Assembly: GCA_017412245.1 (NCBI GenBank)
Contig: JAFPYI010000024.1
Span: forward strand, 1-33,727
Direction of reading: 5' to 3'
From: Paludibacteraceae bacterium
GTDB taxonomy: Bacteria > Bacteroidota > Bacteroidia > Bacteroidales > Paludibacteraceae
Length of the DNA stretch: 33,727 nt
This document shows positions 24,199-32,922 of this stretch, piece by piece (position 1 is the stretch's first letter; the number at the start of each line of letters is the position of its first letter). Position numbers and translations under genes: made by a program. The notes beneath the pieces are model-generated. The model saw nothing but the letters and a program-made list of their open reading frames with translations, was not told where the DNA came from and did not search any database.

Positions 24199-25878
24199 GT
24201 GGATATTCAATCAGTAAATATTGCCGTTGTAGGACTACCGCAGAGCGGAAAAAGCAGACTTACGAATGCTTTGCAGACACTTGCAGAGAGTCTGCATCTG
24301 CCTTACCTCTTCTCCGAGATTCACCACTTGGACGAACTGCATTCGCATGCATATAATGTCATCTTGCAGGTGGTGGACTCTACACGACTGGAGGAATCAC
24401 TTTTACAAACGCCGCATATTATTGATGAGCAGGAGAAAATCGTCTTGGCTTTCGCACGTTACGATTTGCTGCTGCAAACTGACCACTCGTTGGACTTGCC
24501 TAAACTGCAGGAACTGATTGGTGTTCCGGTTTGTCTTGTCTCGGCACGAAAAAATATAGGACTGGAGGAATGTCTTGATTTGCTGACACAAACGGCATCT
24601 CAGGAACTCTCCAAAGCACATCCTATTTATCACTTGCGCGACCAAAACGACGAAGAGGCATATCAAGCATATGTGCATGGTGTCTTGACGCAAACGCTGC
24701 GCCACGCAAAAGATGATAAGCATCAAACACGATTGGAGCGAATTGATAAAGTGCTAACTAATCCTTGGATTGGTTTCCCTATCATGTTTGCTATTCTGTA
24801 TTTTGTTTTTTGGTGCACTTTCACTTTGGGCGCTTATCCGCAAGCATGGATTGAGAGTGGTATCAATTGGTTAAGTGAAATCTGCCACACCCAATGGCCG
24901 TCAGGATGGTTTGCGGGATTACTGATTGACGGCGTCTTGCAAGGCGTAGGAGCCGTCCTCTCCTTCCTGCCGAATATCATTATTCTCTTCTTCTTTATCT
25001 CGCTGATGGAGGATAGCGGATATATGGCACGTGAAGCATATCTGATGGATAAAATCATGCACCGTGTAGGATTGCACGGACGTAGTTTCATTCCTATGCT
25101 GATGGGATTTGGATGTAATGTTCCGGCAATTATGGCTGCGAGAGACATTCAAAACCCGAAAGATCGAGTGCTAACCATGCTTATGGTACCATTCATGTCT
25201 TGCTCTGCACGACTGCCGGTATATATGCTTTTCGTCGATACGTTCTTCGAACGCCATAAAGCGCTTGTCATGATTTCGCTCTATGCCATCGGAATCACGC
25301 TTTCTATCATTTTTGCTGTCATCATGAAACACACACGCTGGTTCAGACAACCGCAAAATGATACAGTCAACGAGTTGCCGGATTTCAAAATGCCTTCATG
25401 GAGATTGACCGGTGCGCATATTTGGGAAAGAGTAGCAGATTATCTGCAGAAAATATGCACGGTTATTCTCTGGGCGTCTATCATCATCTGGGCATTGGAG
25501 TATTTCCCGTCACAAGATATCAACGATCTGGAGAACTCCTATCTGGCTATGATTGGCAAAGCCATTGAACCTGTCATGCAACCGCTCGGGTTTGATTGGA
25601 AAATGTCTGTTTGCTTGCTCACAGGACTTCCGGCCAAAGAAGCTATCGTCTCCACACTGGCTATTCTCTATGGCGGAGATATCTCTACTGCAGGATTTAC
25701 GCCACTGACGGCTTTCAGTTTCATGATATTTGTCTTGCTCTATTTCCCGTGCGTCGCTACCATCGCTACACTCCATCGGGAAGCAGGGAAAGAATGGGCT
25801 TGGTTCACTGTTTTCCATTCGCTCATTCTCGCTTGGCTGATGGCATTTATCATTTTCCAAATCGGCAATTTGGTATGA
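24199..25878 (+). CDS. feoB: Ferrous iron transporter FeoB with reduced G domain
   Basis: FeoB moves Fe(II) across the inner membrane. The membrane part is well conserved: IDKVLTNPWIGFPIMF, both gate motifs (GFGCNVPAI with Cys306 and PFMSCSARLPVY with Cys335), LTGLPAKEAIVSTLAILYG and YFPCVATIATLHREAGKEW. The N-terminal G domain is eroded. The P-loop GLPQSGKS (residues 12-19) and G5-like VSARK (114-118) remain. The DxxG (G3) motif is missing, and the G4 motif NxxD reads ARYD. Total length is 559 aa, short for Bacteroidales FeoB, and there is no FeoA fusion. The start is GTG; no closer start fits. It is followed after 38 nt by a secreted HMA protein. Confidence 0.92.
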   Translation: MDIQSVNIAVVGLPQSGKSRLTNALQTLAESLHLPYLFSEIHHLDELHSHAYNVILQVVDSTRLEESLLQTPHIIDEQEKIVLAFARYDLLLQTDHSLDLPKLQELIGVPVCLVSARKNIGLEECLDLLTQTASQELSKAHPIYHLRDQNDEEAYQAYVHGVLTQTLRHAKDDKHQTRLERIDKVLTNPWIGFPIMFAILYFVFWCTFTLGAYPQAWIESGINWLSEICHTQWPSGWFAGLLIDGVLQGVGAVLSFLPNIIILFFFISLMEDSGYMAREAYLMDKIMHRVGLHGRSFIPMLMGFGCNVPAIMAARDIQNPKDRVLTMLMVPFMSCSARLPVYMLFVDTFFERHKALVMISLYAIGITLSIIFAVIMKHTRWFRQPQNDTVNELPDFKMPSWRLTGAHIWERVADYLQKICTVILWASIIIWALEYFPSQDINDLENSYLAMIGKAIEPVMQPLGFDWKMSVCLLTGLPAKEAIVSTLAILYGGDISTAGFTPLTAFSFMIFVLLYFPCVATIATLHREAGKEWAWFTVFHSLILAWLMAFIIFQIGNLV

Positions 25879-25916
25879 TTTTTGTTCATAAGAAATAACG
25901 AAAACTCATAATAAGT

Positions 25917-26396
25917 ATGAAAAAGATTTTAATGATTCTGTTGGTCTGCTTACCATTGGTAGCCATCAACGCAAAAGTAAACAAACAAGTAGTAACACTC
26001 TCTTGTAATCTTGAATGCCAGGGATGCTGCGACAAAGTGATGAAAAATATCGCCTTTGAGAAAGGTGTAAAAGATTTGGTATGCAATCTGGAGGAAAAAA
26101 CTGTTACGGTCACCTATGATGCCAATAAAACCGATGTACCTACTATCATCGCAGCCTTTGAGAAAATAGGAAAGAAAGCAGCGCTTCCTTCTGAGAAAAA
26201 AGAAGAGAAAAAGATACAAAAAGTAGCTTTCGACAAGAAAGCAATGGAAAATCCTAAATCTATTAAGGATCCGAAACAAGAGAAAGCAAGACAATTGGAG
26301 CCCAAACAATTAGAACGCCGTCCTGCTCGTACGGAAGAGAAAGCAAAGGAGAAAGAGGTTGATGCTAACACATCAGCATCTCAGCAAGCACAATAA
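25917..26396 (+). CDS. Secreted heavy-metal-associated (HMA) domain protein, 159 aa
   Basis: The signal peptide (residues 1-19, AINA) is followed by an HMA-type ferredoxin-like domain (about 22-95) with the cluster SCNLECQGCCDKV: Cys30, Cys34, Cys37 and Cys38. The spacing differs from the standard MxCxxC but gives CxxC and CC pairs. The tail (about 97-159) is Lys/Glu-rich and disordered. It probably binds a soft or transition metal in the periplasm. It lies 38 nt after feoB with no terminator in between, so it may hand metal to or from FeoB; this is inference from position. Confidence 0.8.
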   Translation: MKKILMILLVCLPLVAINAKVNKQVVTLSCNLECQGCCDKVMKNIAFEKGVKDLVCNLEEKTVTVTYDANKTDVPTIIAAFEKIGKKAALPSEKKEEKKIQKVAFDKKAMENPKSIKDPKQEKARQLEPKQLERRPARTEEKAKEKEVDANTSASQQAQ

Positions 26397-26404
26397 ACTT
26401 GCTG
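26382..26404 (+). terminator. Hairpin between the HMA gene and tRNA-Ala
   Basis: The perfect 7-bp arms CAGCAAG (26382-26388) and CTTGCTG (26398-26404) enclose the HMA stop codon in the loop. There is no T-run. The tRNA begins 2 nt later, so it may be a processing element rather than a terminator. Confidence 0.35.
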
Positions 26405-26406
26405 AA

Positions 26407-26480
26407 GGGGTATTAGCTCATCTGGCTAGAGCGCAACACTGGCAGTGTTGAGGTGAGCGGTTCGAGTCCGCTATACTCCA
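26407..26480 (+). tRNA. tRNA-Ala, anticodon GGC
   Basis: A 74-nt cloverleaf is complete: acceptor GGGGTAT/ATACTCC, D arm GCTC/GAGC, anticodon arm CAACA/TGTTG with loop CTGGCAG (anticodon GGC), T arm AGCGG/CCGCT with TTCGAGT, and discriminator A. The third acceptor pair is G-U, the alanine identity element. CCA is not encoded. No promoter is seen before it. Confidence 0.95.
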
Positions 26481-26483
26481 CTA

Positions 26484-27329
26484 TCACAAATTAAACATTC
26501 CCAAAATTCGACGCAGATAATTCGGGTCAGCAAAATTCCTAAAACCGGTATCTTGCTGATTAAGCGTGGCTATGATTTGCATATCTTTTTCGGACAAACT
26601 AAAGTCAAAAATATCAAAATTAGCCTGCATTCGTTCTTTGTGCATCGTCTTCGGAATAGCCACTATTCCGCGTTGAGTAAGCCATCTGAGTGCTACTTGT
26701 GCAGGCGATTTGCCGTACTGGGAACCAATAACAGTCAGAACAGGACTCTTGAGAAGATCGTCCGAACCTTGACCTAACGGTCCCCAAGCCATCATTTTAG
26801 TGTCAAAAACATCCATCTCCGGTATAATCGTGTTCTGTTGTGATAACACACAGCATTGCAATTGATTAACCATCGGTTTGATATCTACGAAACGGGCAAA
26901 ATCATAGAATCGGCATGCCTGAAAATTACTTACTCCGATAGCACGAACTTTTTTCTCGTGGTACACTTTTTCCATCGCACGCCAAGAACCGAACACATCA
27001 CCGTAAGCTTGATGAATAAGCAAAAGATCTACATAGTCCGTTTGTAATTTACGCAAACTCTCTTCAATACTTTTTGCGGCTCTCTCTTCTCCGGCATTGG
27101 TAATCCATACTTTGGTAACGATAAAAATCTCTTCTCTCGGGATACCGGATTTCGCAATTGCCACACCTGCGCCTTCTTCATTCTGATAAGCTTGAGCCGT
27201 GTCTATCAAACGATAACCGACTTCGAGTGCATCACTCACGCAACGTTCCGCTTCCTGCGGAGGAACTTGAAAGAGACCATAACCTAACAAAGGCATCTCT
27301 ACTCCGTTTGACAATTGAATAGTTTGCAT
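26484..27329 (-). CDS. Aldo/keto reductase, 281 aa
   Basis: The protein is an NADPH-dependent (beta/alpha)8-barrel reductase. The catalytic tetrad is present: Asp43 (IDTAQAY), Tyr48, Lys73 (VTKVW) and His106 (LIHQAYGD). The closing part has VALRWLTQRGIVAIPKTMHKER, which binds the cofactor phosphate. It resembles 2,5-diketo-D-gluconate reductases, but the substrate cannot be assigned. It is 33 nt downstream of pdxB and ends 3 nt from tRNA-Ala on the opposite strand. Confidence 0.92.
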   Translation of the reverse strand: MQTIQLSNGVEMPLLGYGLFQVPPQEAERCVSDALEVGYRLIDTAQAYQNEEGAGVAIAKSGIPREEIFIVTKVWITNAGEERAAKSIEESLRKLQTDYVDLLLIHQAYGDVFGSWRAMEKVYHEKKVRAIGVSNFQACRFYDFARFVDIKPMVNQLQCCVLSQQNTIIPEMDVFDTKMMAWGPLGQGSDDLLKSPVLTVIGSQYGKSPAQVALRWLTQRGIVAIPKTMHKERMQANFDIFDFSLSEKDMQIIATLNQQDTGFRNFADPNYLRRILGMFNL

Positions 27330-27362
27330 AATGATAGAATTGGATACTGAATTTCAAAAATA

Positions 27363-28295
27363 TTAACGCAGAGGATATTCTTTTCGTAATTGCTCAAAAG
27401 CTTCAGGATGGTCTTTCAGCTGATTGCTGATACGTCTTAACCATCCCGGTTCAGAATCTCCTTTTATGTCCTTTTCTCCCGATTTAGACGGATATTCTAA
27501 AGATATATTCGGTAGTAGAAAAGCCCGCGCGATAGCATTCAAACACATTTGTGTAGCATTCGCTTTCCCTTGTAACGAATAACCGGCAATATGCATAGAT
27601 GCCAGATAAGCTTTTTGTAGCACTTGATGATTGATACGAGGCTCGCCTTCCCATGTATCAAGGATATAAGTCAAGCCGCTTGCCAATAATGCTTGCTCAT
27701 CTACTACTCCGCCTCGAGCGGCATTGATAATAACTGCTTCAGACTTACAACGTTTCAAGAATGCTTCGTTACACAGATGATACGTACTTTTATCCAAAGG
27801 TGTATGGAAGGTGATGATATCACATTTCTCTGCTATTTCGCTCAGCGGAACACCTATTCCTTTTGGAGGATCATTGAGCAAGACTTTATATCCTCTTTTC
27901 TTGGCCATTTGCGCCACTAAAACTCCTACATGCCCGACACCGACAATACCTATTGTCTGACGTGGACCTATTTCATCCAAAGCTTCTTCGATATAGTCGC
28001 ACACAGCTTGTGCATTGCAGCCCGGGCAAGAAATCCATTGAATACCGTGGTTCTCGCAGTAAACGGTGTCAATATGGTCAAAACCGATTGTAGCAGTACA
28101 TACCATTTTCACACGGGTGCCTTTCAACAGGTTCTCATTCACAAGAGTTCTTGTTCGCACCAGTAACACATCCGCGTCAAGAATAGCAGAATGATCGATT
28201 TCTTCCGATTTCATCGGATAAATCTGCACATCCGGCCAGTATTGTTTGACTGCTTCCGCCAAAAAAGGAATATCTATGTCTGCAACAATTTTCAA
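27363..28295 (-). CDS. pdxB: Erythronate-4-phosphate dehydrogenase
   Basis: PdxB oxidises 4-phosphoerythronate in the DXP-independent branch of pyridoxal phosphate synthesis. The D-2-hydroxyacid dehydrogenase fold is clear: TATIGFDHIDT, the NAD motif GIVGVGHVGVLVAQ, INAARGGVVDEQALL and the PdxB-type HIAGYSLQGK. At 310 aa it is shorter than many PdxB proteins (about 350-380), so the C-terminal dimerisation region is reduced. It lies 11 nt after panC, forming a cofactor-synthesis pair. Confidence 0.92.
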   Translation of the reverse strand: MKIVADIDIPFLAEAVKQYWPDVQIYPMKSEEIDHSAILDADVLLVRTRTLVNENLLKGTRVKMVCTATIGFDHIDTVYCENHGIQWISCPGCNAQAVCDYIEEALDEIGPRQTIGIVGVGHVGVLVAQMAKKRGYKVLLNDPPKGIGVPLSEIAEKCDIITFHTPLDKSTYHLCNEAFLKRCKSEAVIINAARGGVVDEQALLASGLTYILDTWEGEPRINHQVLQKAYLASMHIAGYSLQGKANATQMCLNAIARAFLLPNISLEYPSKSGEKDIKGDSEPGWLRRISNQLKDHPEAFEQLRKEYPLR

Positions 28296-28306
28296 GGCGC
28301 TGCTTT

Positions 28307-29170
28307 TTAATTGTATTTGATATTGTCAATCAGTCGCACAGGACCGCAATAAACCGTGACACAACCGATAGCGTGCTTAAAAGTATTGGTAGGAAGCAAT
28401 GTCGATTGGTCCACAATCTCGTAATACTCTACTTCCAAACCGTCGATAGCATTGATGGTGTCAATCACTTTTTGCTGTACTTCGGCAACCGTACTATTTT
28501 CATTTTTTGCCCATTTCAACGAAGCAAATAAGGTTTTGGAGATTCCTAATGCTATTTGTTTTTCGGAAGCAGAAAGTCGTTCGTTACGACTGGATAAAGC
28601 CAATCCTGATTCCTCACGAACTATCGGACAATCAATAATTTGCAGGTCTCCAAATGTTCCGGCTAATTCGCTTCGCTCAACCATAAAATGGATGATAGCC
28701 AATTGTTGAAAATCTTTTTCTCCGAAATAGCCCTTATTCGGTTGCACGAGATAAAAAAGACGACTGACGACTTGCACTACGCCATTGAAATGCCCCGGAC
28801 GCATTTTGCCTTCCATCACTTTATCCAATCCTCCGAAATCGAATTGGAAGGTAGTATCCATTTCGTCTTGAGAATACATCTCCTCAGGAGTCGGAGCAAA
28901 GACAAAATCCGCACCTATTGATTGGAGCAATTCCGCATCTCTTTCAATATTTCGAGGGTATTTCGCCAGATCTTCTTTATTGTTAAACTGAGTAGGGTTT
29001 ACAAAGACAGAAACGAATGTTTTGTCGTTTTCTTTTACAGATCTTTGCACCAGAGATGCATGCCCTGCATGGAGTGCTCCCATAGTAGGTACAAGTCCGA
29101 TACTCAGACCTTCAGATTTACATTTTTCTACGACTTTCTGCAAGTCGCTTTTGGTAGTGATGATTTGCAT
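28307..29170 (-). CDS. panC: Pantothenate synthetase
   Basis: PanC joins pantoate and beta-alanine with ATP to make pantothenate. The 287-aa length is normal. It contains MGALHAGHASLVQRS with the HxGH ATP motif, FVNPTQFNNKEDL, GYFGEKDFQQLAI and LALSSRNERLS, all typical. It is the first gene of panC-pdxB-aldo/keto reductase and diverges from the glycogen-synthase-like gene across a 180-nt promoter region. panD is not in the window. Confidence 0.97.
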   Translation of the reverse strand: MQIITTKSDLQKVVEKCKSEGLSIGLVPTMGALHAGHASLVQRSVKENDKTFVSVFVNPTQFNNKEDLAKYPRNIERDAELLQSIGADFVFAPTPEEMYSQDEMDTTFQFDFGGLDKVMEGKMRPGHFNGVVQVVSRLFYLVQPNKGYFGEKDFQQLAIIHFMVERSELAGTFGDLQIIDCPIVREESGLALSSRNERLSASEKQIALGISKTLFASLKWAKNENSTVAEVQQKVIDTINAIDGLEVEYYEIVDQSTLLPTNTFKHAIGCVTVYCGPVRLIDNIKYN

Positions 29171-29213
29171 GTGTTTTGCTATAAAATTGAGGTTGTTATT
29201 GCTAAAAAACGTG

Positions 29214-29245
29214 CAAAGTTAGTTAAAAATACTCGAAAAATAAAA
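29214..29245 (-). promoter_or_regulatory. panC promoter
   Basis: TAACTTTG on the minus strand (29214-29221) is a good -7 box. The -33 position (29242-29245) reads TTTT, so that element is weak. The leader is about 40 nt. Confidence 0.6.
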
Positions 29246-29260
29246 TTTTTCGCCATTTTT

Positions 29261-29313
29261 TTTCGTAATATCATTTTTTTTTTGTACCTTTGCAATGCGA
29301 AAGTGTACCTTTG
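29261..29313 (+). promoter_or_regulatory. Two overlapping promoters for the glycogen-synthase-like gene
   Basis: TACCTTTG occurs at 29285-29292 and again at 29306-29313, 21 nt apart. TTTC at 29261-29264 serves the first. TTTG at 29281-29284, touching the first -7 box, would serve the second with a 21-nt spacer. Confidence 0.6.
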
Positions 29314-29350
29314 TGGTATTTTATCCATTAAAAACTCAAAAAATGCGCCT

Positions 29351-30187
29351 ATGAAAGAGCCGAATCGTATCTTGTTTATCTCTCAGGAGATTTACCCCTA
29401 TTTGGCTGAAGAAACGCCCATTCGTCTTCTTAATCGTCAGTTGCCTGAATTCTTCCAGGCACACGGTTATGAGACACGTACGTTTATGCCTAAGTTCGGT
29501 GAAATCAACGAACGACGCAACCAGTTGCATGAAGTGATTCGTTTGTCAGGGATGAACCTTATTATTGAGGAATCCGATCATCCACTGCTGATTAAAGTGG
29601 CTTCTATTCAGCAGGCACGTATTCAGATTTATTTCATTGATAACGATGATTTATTTCACCGTCGCAAAGGTACTGCTAATGAGTCCGGCGAAGAGTATGC
29701 AGATAATGACGATCGCGTCATTTTCTTCGCTCGCGGCGTGATTGAAGCAGTCAAGAAACAACGCTGGACACCGAATGTTATTTTGTGCTCCGGTTGGATG
29801 TCAGCGCTTGCACCTTTATACTTGAAGACGGCTTACGGCGATGAACCGTTCTTCGCCAATTCCAAAATAGTATTGGCTCTGGATGATCAAGAATACATCA
29901 AACCTTTTGGTACGCGCTTTGCCGAAAAATTACGCATAGACGGTGTGACCAATACAGATGTTCGTTCGATTGCCGGATTCCCTGTAGGTTACGAGGAGTT
30001 GATGCGATTAGCCATTGATTATTCGGATGCTATCGTTTATGCTACTCCGCATGTCAATCAACGCTTAATCAACTATGCCGAAACCAAAGGCAAACCTATC
30101 TTGCCTTATGAAGAAGCAGATAATTTAGAGGCCGCTTGTCGTCGTCAATGGGAATTCTACGGGAAGATGCTCAATCCTGATGAGTAA
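29351..30187 (+). CDS. Short glycogen/starch synthase-like protein (GT5 N-terminal domain), 278 aa
   Basis: It opens ILFISQEIYPYLAEETPIRLLNRQLPEF, like the N-terminal half of GT5 glycogen synthases, and includes VILCSGWMSALAPLYLKTAYG, the counterpart of the H-x-W-H-region helix. The conserved glycogen-synthase His-Asp (HDW) reads SGWM here, and the whole C-terminal nucleotide-sugar domain is absent. It is therefore unlikely to be an active synthase alone. In Bacteroides such short proteins occur between panC and a DUF4270 gene, as here. The role is unknown. I chose the ATG at 29351, 37 nt after the second -7 box. The frame stays open further upstream but lies before the promoters. Confidence 0.8.
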   Translation: MKEPNRILFISQEIYPYLAEETPIRLLNRQLPEFFQAHGYETRTFMPKFGEINERRNQLHEVIRLSGMNLIIEESDHPLLIKVASIQQARIQIYFIDNDDLFHRRKGTANESGEEYADNDDRVIFFARGVIEAVKKQRWTPNVILCSGWMSALAPLYLKTAYGDEPFFANSKIVLALDDQEYIKPFGTRFAEKLRIDGVTNTDVRSIAGFPVGYEELMRLAIDYSDAIVYATPHVNQRLINYAETKGKPILPYEEADNLEAACRRQWEFYGKMLNPDE

Positions 30188-31640
30188 AAAGATTGAACAC
30201 ATATTATTAGGTCTTTTTGCAGTTCTGCTATGTGTCAGTTGCAAGAATGATGTAACCTCCGCCGGTAGTGCTATTCTGGATGATGAGGATGCCATCATTG
30301 TGCTTGCAGACACTTTTGCCTTGCAGTCGGAGATAGACAGTTGTCTTGCTATCGTCTCACAAGCAGACTCATTCTTGTTAGGTGAGTTAGAAACCGATTA
30401 TGGTTTGATGCGTGCCTCTATTCTGACGCAATTGGCTTGTCCGGAAGGTTATTCCTATCCGGATGAGGCAACCATTGATTCAATTTGTCTGTTTATGTAT
30501 TATTCCAGTTGGGTTGGTGACGGTTATTCTCCGATAGCTTTGAATGCCTACCTGATGGATAAGAAGACCTTTGATTACGCGCGCACGTATCCTACTGATT
30601 TGAATATAGACGACTACTGTTCACGCGATAAAAGTATTCTGACCAATCACAGAATAGTGGTTGCCAGTGAGAAATTGGATTCTATCGCCAATAGCAGTGG
30701 AAAATACGTACCTATGCTGCGTATGCGATTGAATGATGATTTCCTGGACTATTTCAGTGCTATTCGTTCTTTTGATGACCAAGCAACTTTTAATCAACAG
30801 TTTAAGGGTCTGCTGATTGAGACTTCTTTCGGTTCGTCCACAGTATTAAATGTATCCGATGTGGCGTTAGGCGTTTATTATCATTTCACATACAATAAAG
30901 CAGGACGAGATACCACTGTAAATGATATGAAGGCCTTTTATGCCAACTCGGAGGTGCGTACTATCAATCACTTGACATACCGAGACAAGCAAGAGTGGAT
31001 TGATTCTCTCAAGAATGATTCTTCACAATTCAATTATATAGTTGCGCCTGCGGGCGTATGCACACGTGTGATATTCCCTATGCAACATATGGTGAATGCG
31101 ATTAATGCTGATATGATGTATGAAACTTCTCAACCGGGTGTTTTTGTCAAGAAGATTCCATATGTCAATATGGCGCAATTGCAGATAGATGTAGAGAATG
31201 TCTTCACAGGGACAGCGAACGAGAAAGGACGTAATGACTGGTTACAGCCTGCAGCATATATGCTTCTTATTCGTGAGGAGAGTGTTGAACGCTTCTTCAA
31301 CAATAAGGAACTGCCGTCTGATACTTGTGCAATATTAAGTGCCCTGACACAAGGAACGGATTCTGCCGGTAATACGATTTACTACTACTCATATGATTTG
31401 TCTGATTTGCTGACAAATCAGTTGAGAAAACAGGAACCGGATACAGCGTTGCAGATGGTCTTAATGCCTGTTTCTGTTAGTACAGGTTCTTCTTCTGCCG
31501 GCACAGCCATCACATCCGTGAAACAGCAACAGACGATGTCTGCTACTCAAATCAAATCTGCCTCTAACGGCATGAATCTAAAAATGGTTTATAGCGGATT
31601 CTCTATAGACTATGAATACGAGTTCTCCGAAGGTTTTTAA
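30180..31640 (+). CDS. DUF4270 lipoprotein, 486 aa
   Basis: The signal peptide ends in lipobox CVSC (Cys21). The mature protein is a large beta-rich domain with family-like stretches: LGELETDYGLMRASILTQL, DSICLFMYYSSWVGDGYSP, then APAGVCTRVIFPM and a C-terminal YSGFSIDYEYEF. This matches DUF4270, a surface or outer-membrane lipoprotein family of Bacteroidetes of unknown function. It overlaps the glycogen-synthase-like gene by 8 nt, so the two are translated together. Confidence 0.88.
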   Translation: MSKKIEHILLGLFAVLLCVSCKNDVTSAGSAILDDEDAIIVLADTFALQSEIDSCLAIVSQADSFLLGELETDYGLMRASILTQLACPEGYSYPDEATIDSICLFMYYSSWVGDGYSPIALNAYLMDKKTFDYARTYPTDLNIDDYCSRDKSILTNHRIVVASEKLDSIANSSGKYVPMLRMRLNDDFLDYFSAIRSFDDQATFNQQFKGLLIETSFGSSTVLNVSDVALGVYYHFTYNKAGRDTTVNDMKAFYANSEVRTINHLTYRDKQEWIDSLKNDSSQFNYIVAPAGVCTRVIFPMQHMVNAINADMMYETSQPGVFVKKIPYVNMAQLQIDVENVFTGTANEKGRNDWLQPAAYMLLIREESVERFFNNKELPSDTCAILSALTQGTDSAGNTIYYYSYDLSDLLTNQLRKQEPDTALQMVLMPVSVSTGSSSAGTAITSVKQQQTMSATQIKSASNGMNLKMVYSGFSIDYEYEFSEGF

Positions 31641-31650
31641 CCGATAAAAA

Positions 31651-31677
31651 AATGCAGTTTAGCAATTAAACCGCATT
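31651..31677 (-). terminator. clpX terminator (also shared by the DUF4270 gene)
   Basis: The arms AATGCAGTTTA (31651-31661) and TAAACCGCATT (31667-31677) pair with one mismatch and include the clpX stop codon. On the minus strand a run of seven Ts follows the stem. It lies between two convergent genes. Confidence 0.8.
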
Positions 31678-32916
31678 CTTTAATCTGTATAAATCAACTT
31701 TCTCCAGTTTCTTTTGCGCGTACTGTTTGGTAACGGTGAATGTTTGTCGTGTGCCGTCTTTCTTATGATTCGGCAATTCAAACATTATATCCGTCATAAC
31801 CGCTTCCATCAATCCGCGTAACCCGCGTGCGCCGAGTTTGTACTCCAATGCTTTTTCTACGATAAAATCGAGCATATCATCGTCAAACACGAGGTTGACA
31901 CCATCCATAGAAAGCAATTTCTGGTATTGCTTGGTAAGTGCATTCTTGGGTTCGGTCAGAATTTGTCTCAAAGCATCTCTGCCAAGCGGGTCCAAGTAAG
32001 TCAAGACCGGCAGACGACCGATAATCTCCGGAATAAGACCAAATGCTTTGAGGTCTTGCGGAGCGATATATTGGAGAAGATTATTTTTATCTACTCTTGC
32101 AGCTTGACTTTGAGCTTCAAATCCTACGACTTGTGTGTTAAGTCGTTGCGCTATTTTACGCTCAATACCATCAAAAGCACCTCCGCAAATAAAGAGAATA
32201 TTTTTTGTATCTACATGCAAGAACTCTTGCTCGGGATGTTTGCGTCCTCCCTGAGGCGGCACATTCACCACGGAACCTTCCAAGAGTTTCAAAAGACCTT
32301 GTTGTACTCCTTCTCCACTCACGTCACGTGTGATAGAAGGATTTTCACTCTTGCGTGCTATTTTATCGATTTCATCAATGAAGACAATGCCTCTTTGTGC
32401 CTTGATGATATCATAATCGGCATCTTGCAGCAGACGGACCAAAAGCGATTCCACATCTTCTCCAACGTACCCTGCTTCCGTTAATGCCGTTGCATCAACA
32501 ATAGCGAAAGGCACTTTCAGCATTTTAGCAATGGTACGGGCGAGAAGTGTTTTTCCTGTTCCGGTAGAACCGACCAGGAGAATATTGCTTTTTTCTATCT
32601 CTACATCGTCATTGGTGATCTCTTGCAGCACACGTTTGTAATGGTTGTAAACCGCTACGGCAAGAAAACGTTTTGCGCTATCCTGACCGATGACGTATAA
32701 ATCCAGAAATTCTTTTATTTGCTGCGGTGTAGGCAACTGCTCCAATGTAAGGAAGGCCTTATCATCGCCTTTGGCTTTTTGGATATTTGCCAAGAGCTGG
32801 TGTCCGGTTTCAATACATTCCGAGCAGATCAAAGCCCCATCTGTGCCGGAAAACATATTCGGCATAGATCTTCCGCAGAAACTGCAAACTTCTATTTTAG
32901 ACGTTTTTCTTGCCAT
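31666..32916 (-). CDS. clpX: ATP-dependent Clp protease ATP-binding subunit ClpX
   Basis: ClpX unfolds tagged proteins and feeds them to ClpP. The 416-aa protein has the N-terminal zinc finger (Cys11, Cys14, Cys31, Cys34), Walker A GSTGTGKT (116-123), Walker [10 protein letters not shown] (176-184) and the C-terminal sensor region [13 protein letters not shown]. It starts 6 nt after the clpP stop. The pair clpP-clpX is one operon. Confidence 0.98.
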   Translation of the reverse strand: MARKTSKIEVCSFCGRSMPNMFSGTDGALICSECIETGHQLLANIQKAKGDDKAFLTLEQLPTPQQIKEFLDLYVIGQDSAKRFLAVAVYNHYKRVLQEITNDDVEIEKSNILLVGSTGTGKTLLARTIAKMLKVPFAIVDATALTEAGYVGEDVESLLVRLLQDADYDIIKAQRGIVFIDEIDKIARKSENPSITRDVSGEGVQQGLLKLLEGSVVNVPPQGGRKHPEQEFLHVDTKNILFICGGAFDGIERKIAQRLNTQVVGFEAQSQAARVDKNNLLQYIAPQDLKAFGLIPEIIGRLPVLTYLDPLGRDALRQILTEPKNALTKQYQKLLSMDGVNLVFDDDMLDFIVEKALEYKLGARGLRGLMEAVMTDIMFELPNHKKDGTRQTFTVTKQYAQKKLEKVDLYRLKNAV

Positions 32917-32922
32917 TCGTCA

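Noticed and set aside
26407-26480. tRNA-Ala as an attachment site for an integrated element
   Set aside because: No integrase and no repeat of the tRNA 3' end were noticed in the window.
28922-29350. An N-terminal extension of the glycogen-synthase-like frame
   Set aside because: The extension lies opposite panC and upstream of the promoters, so it would not be transcribed.
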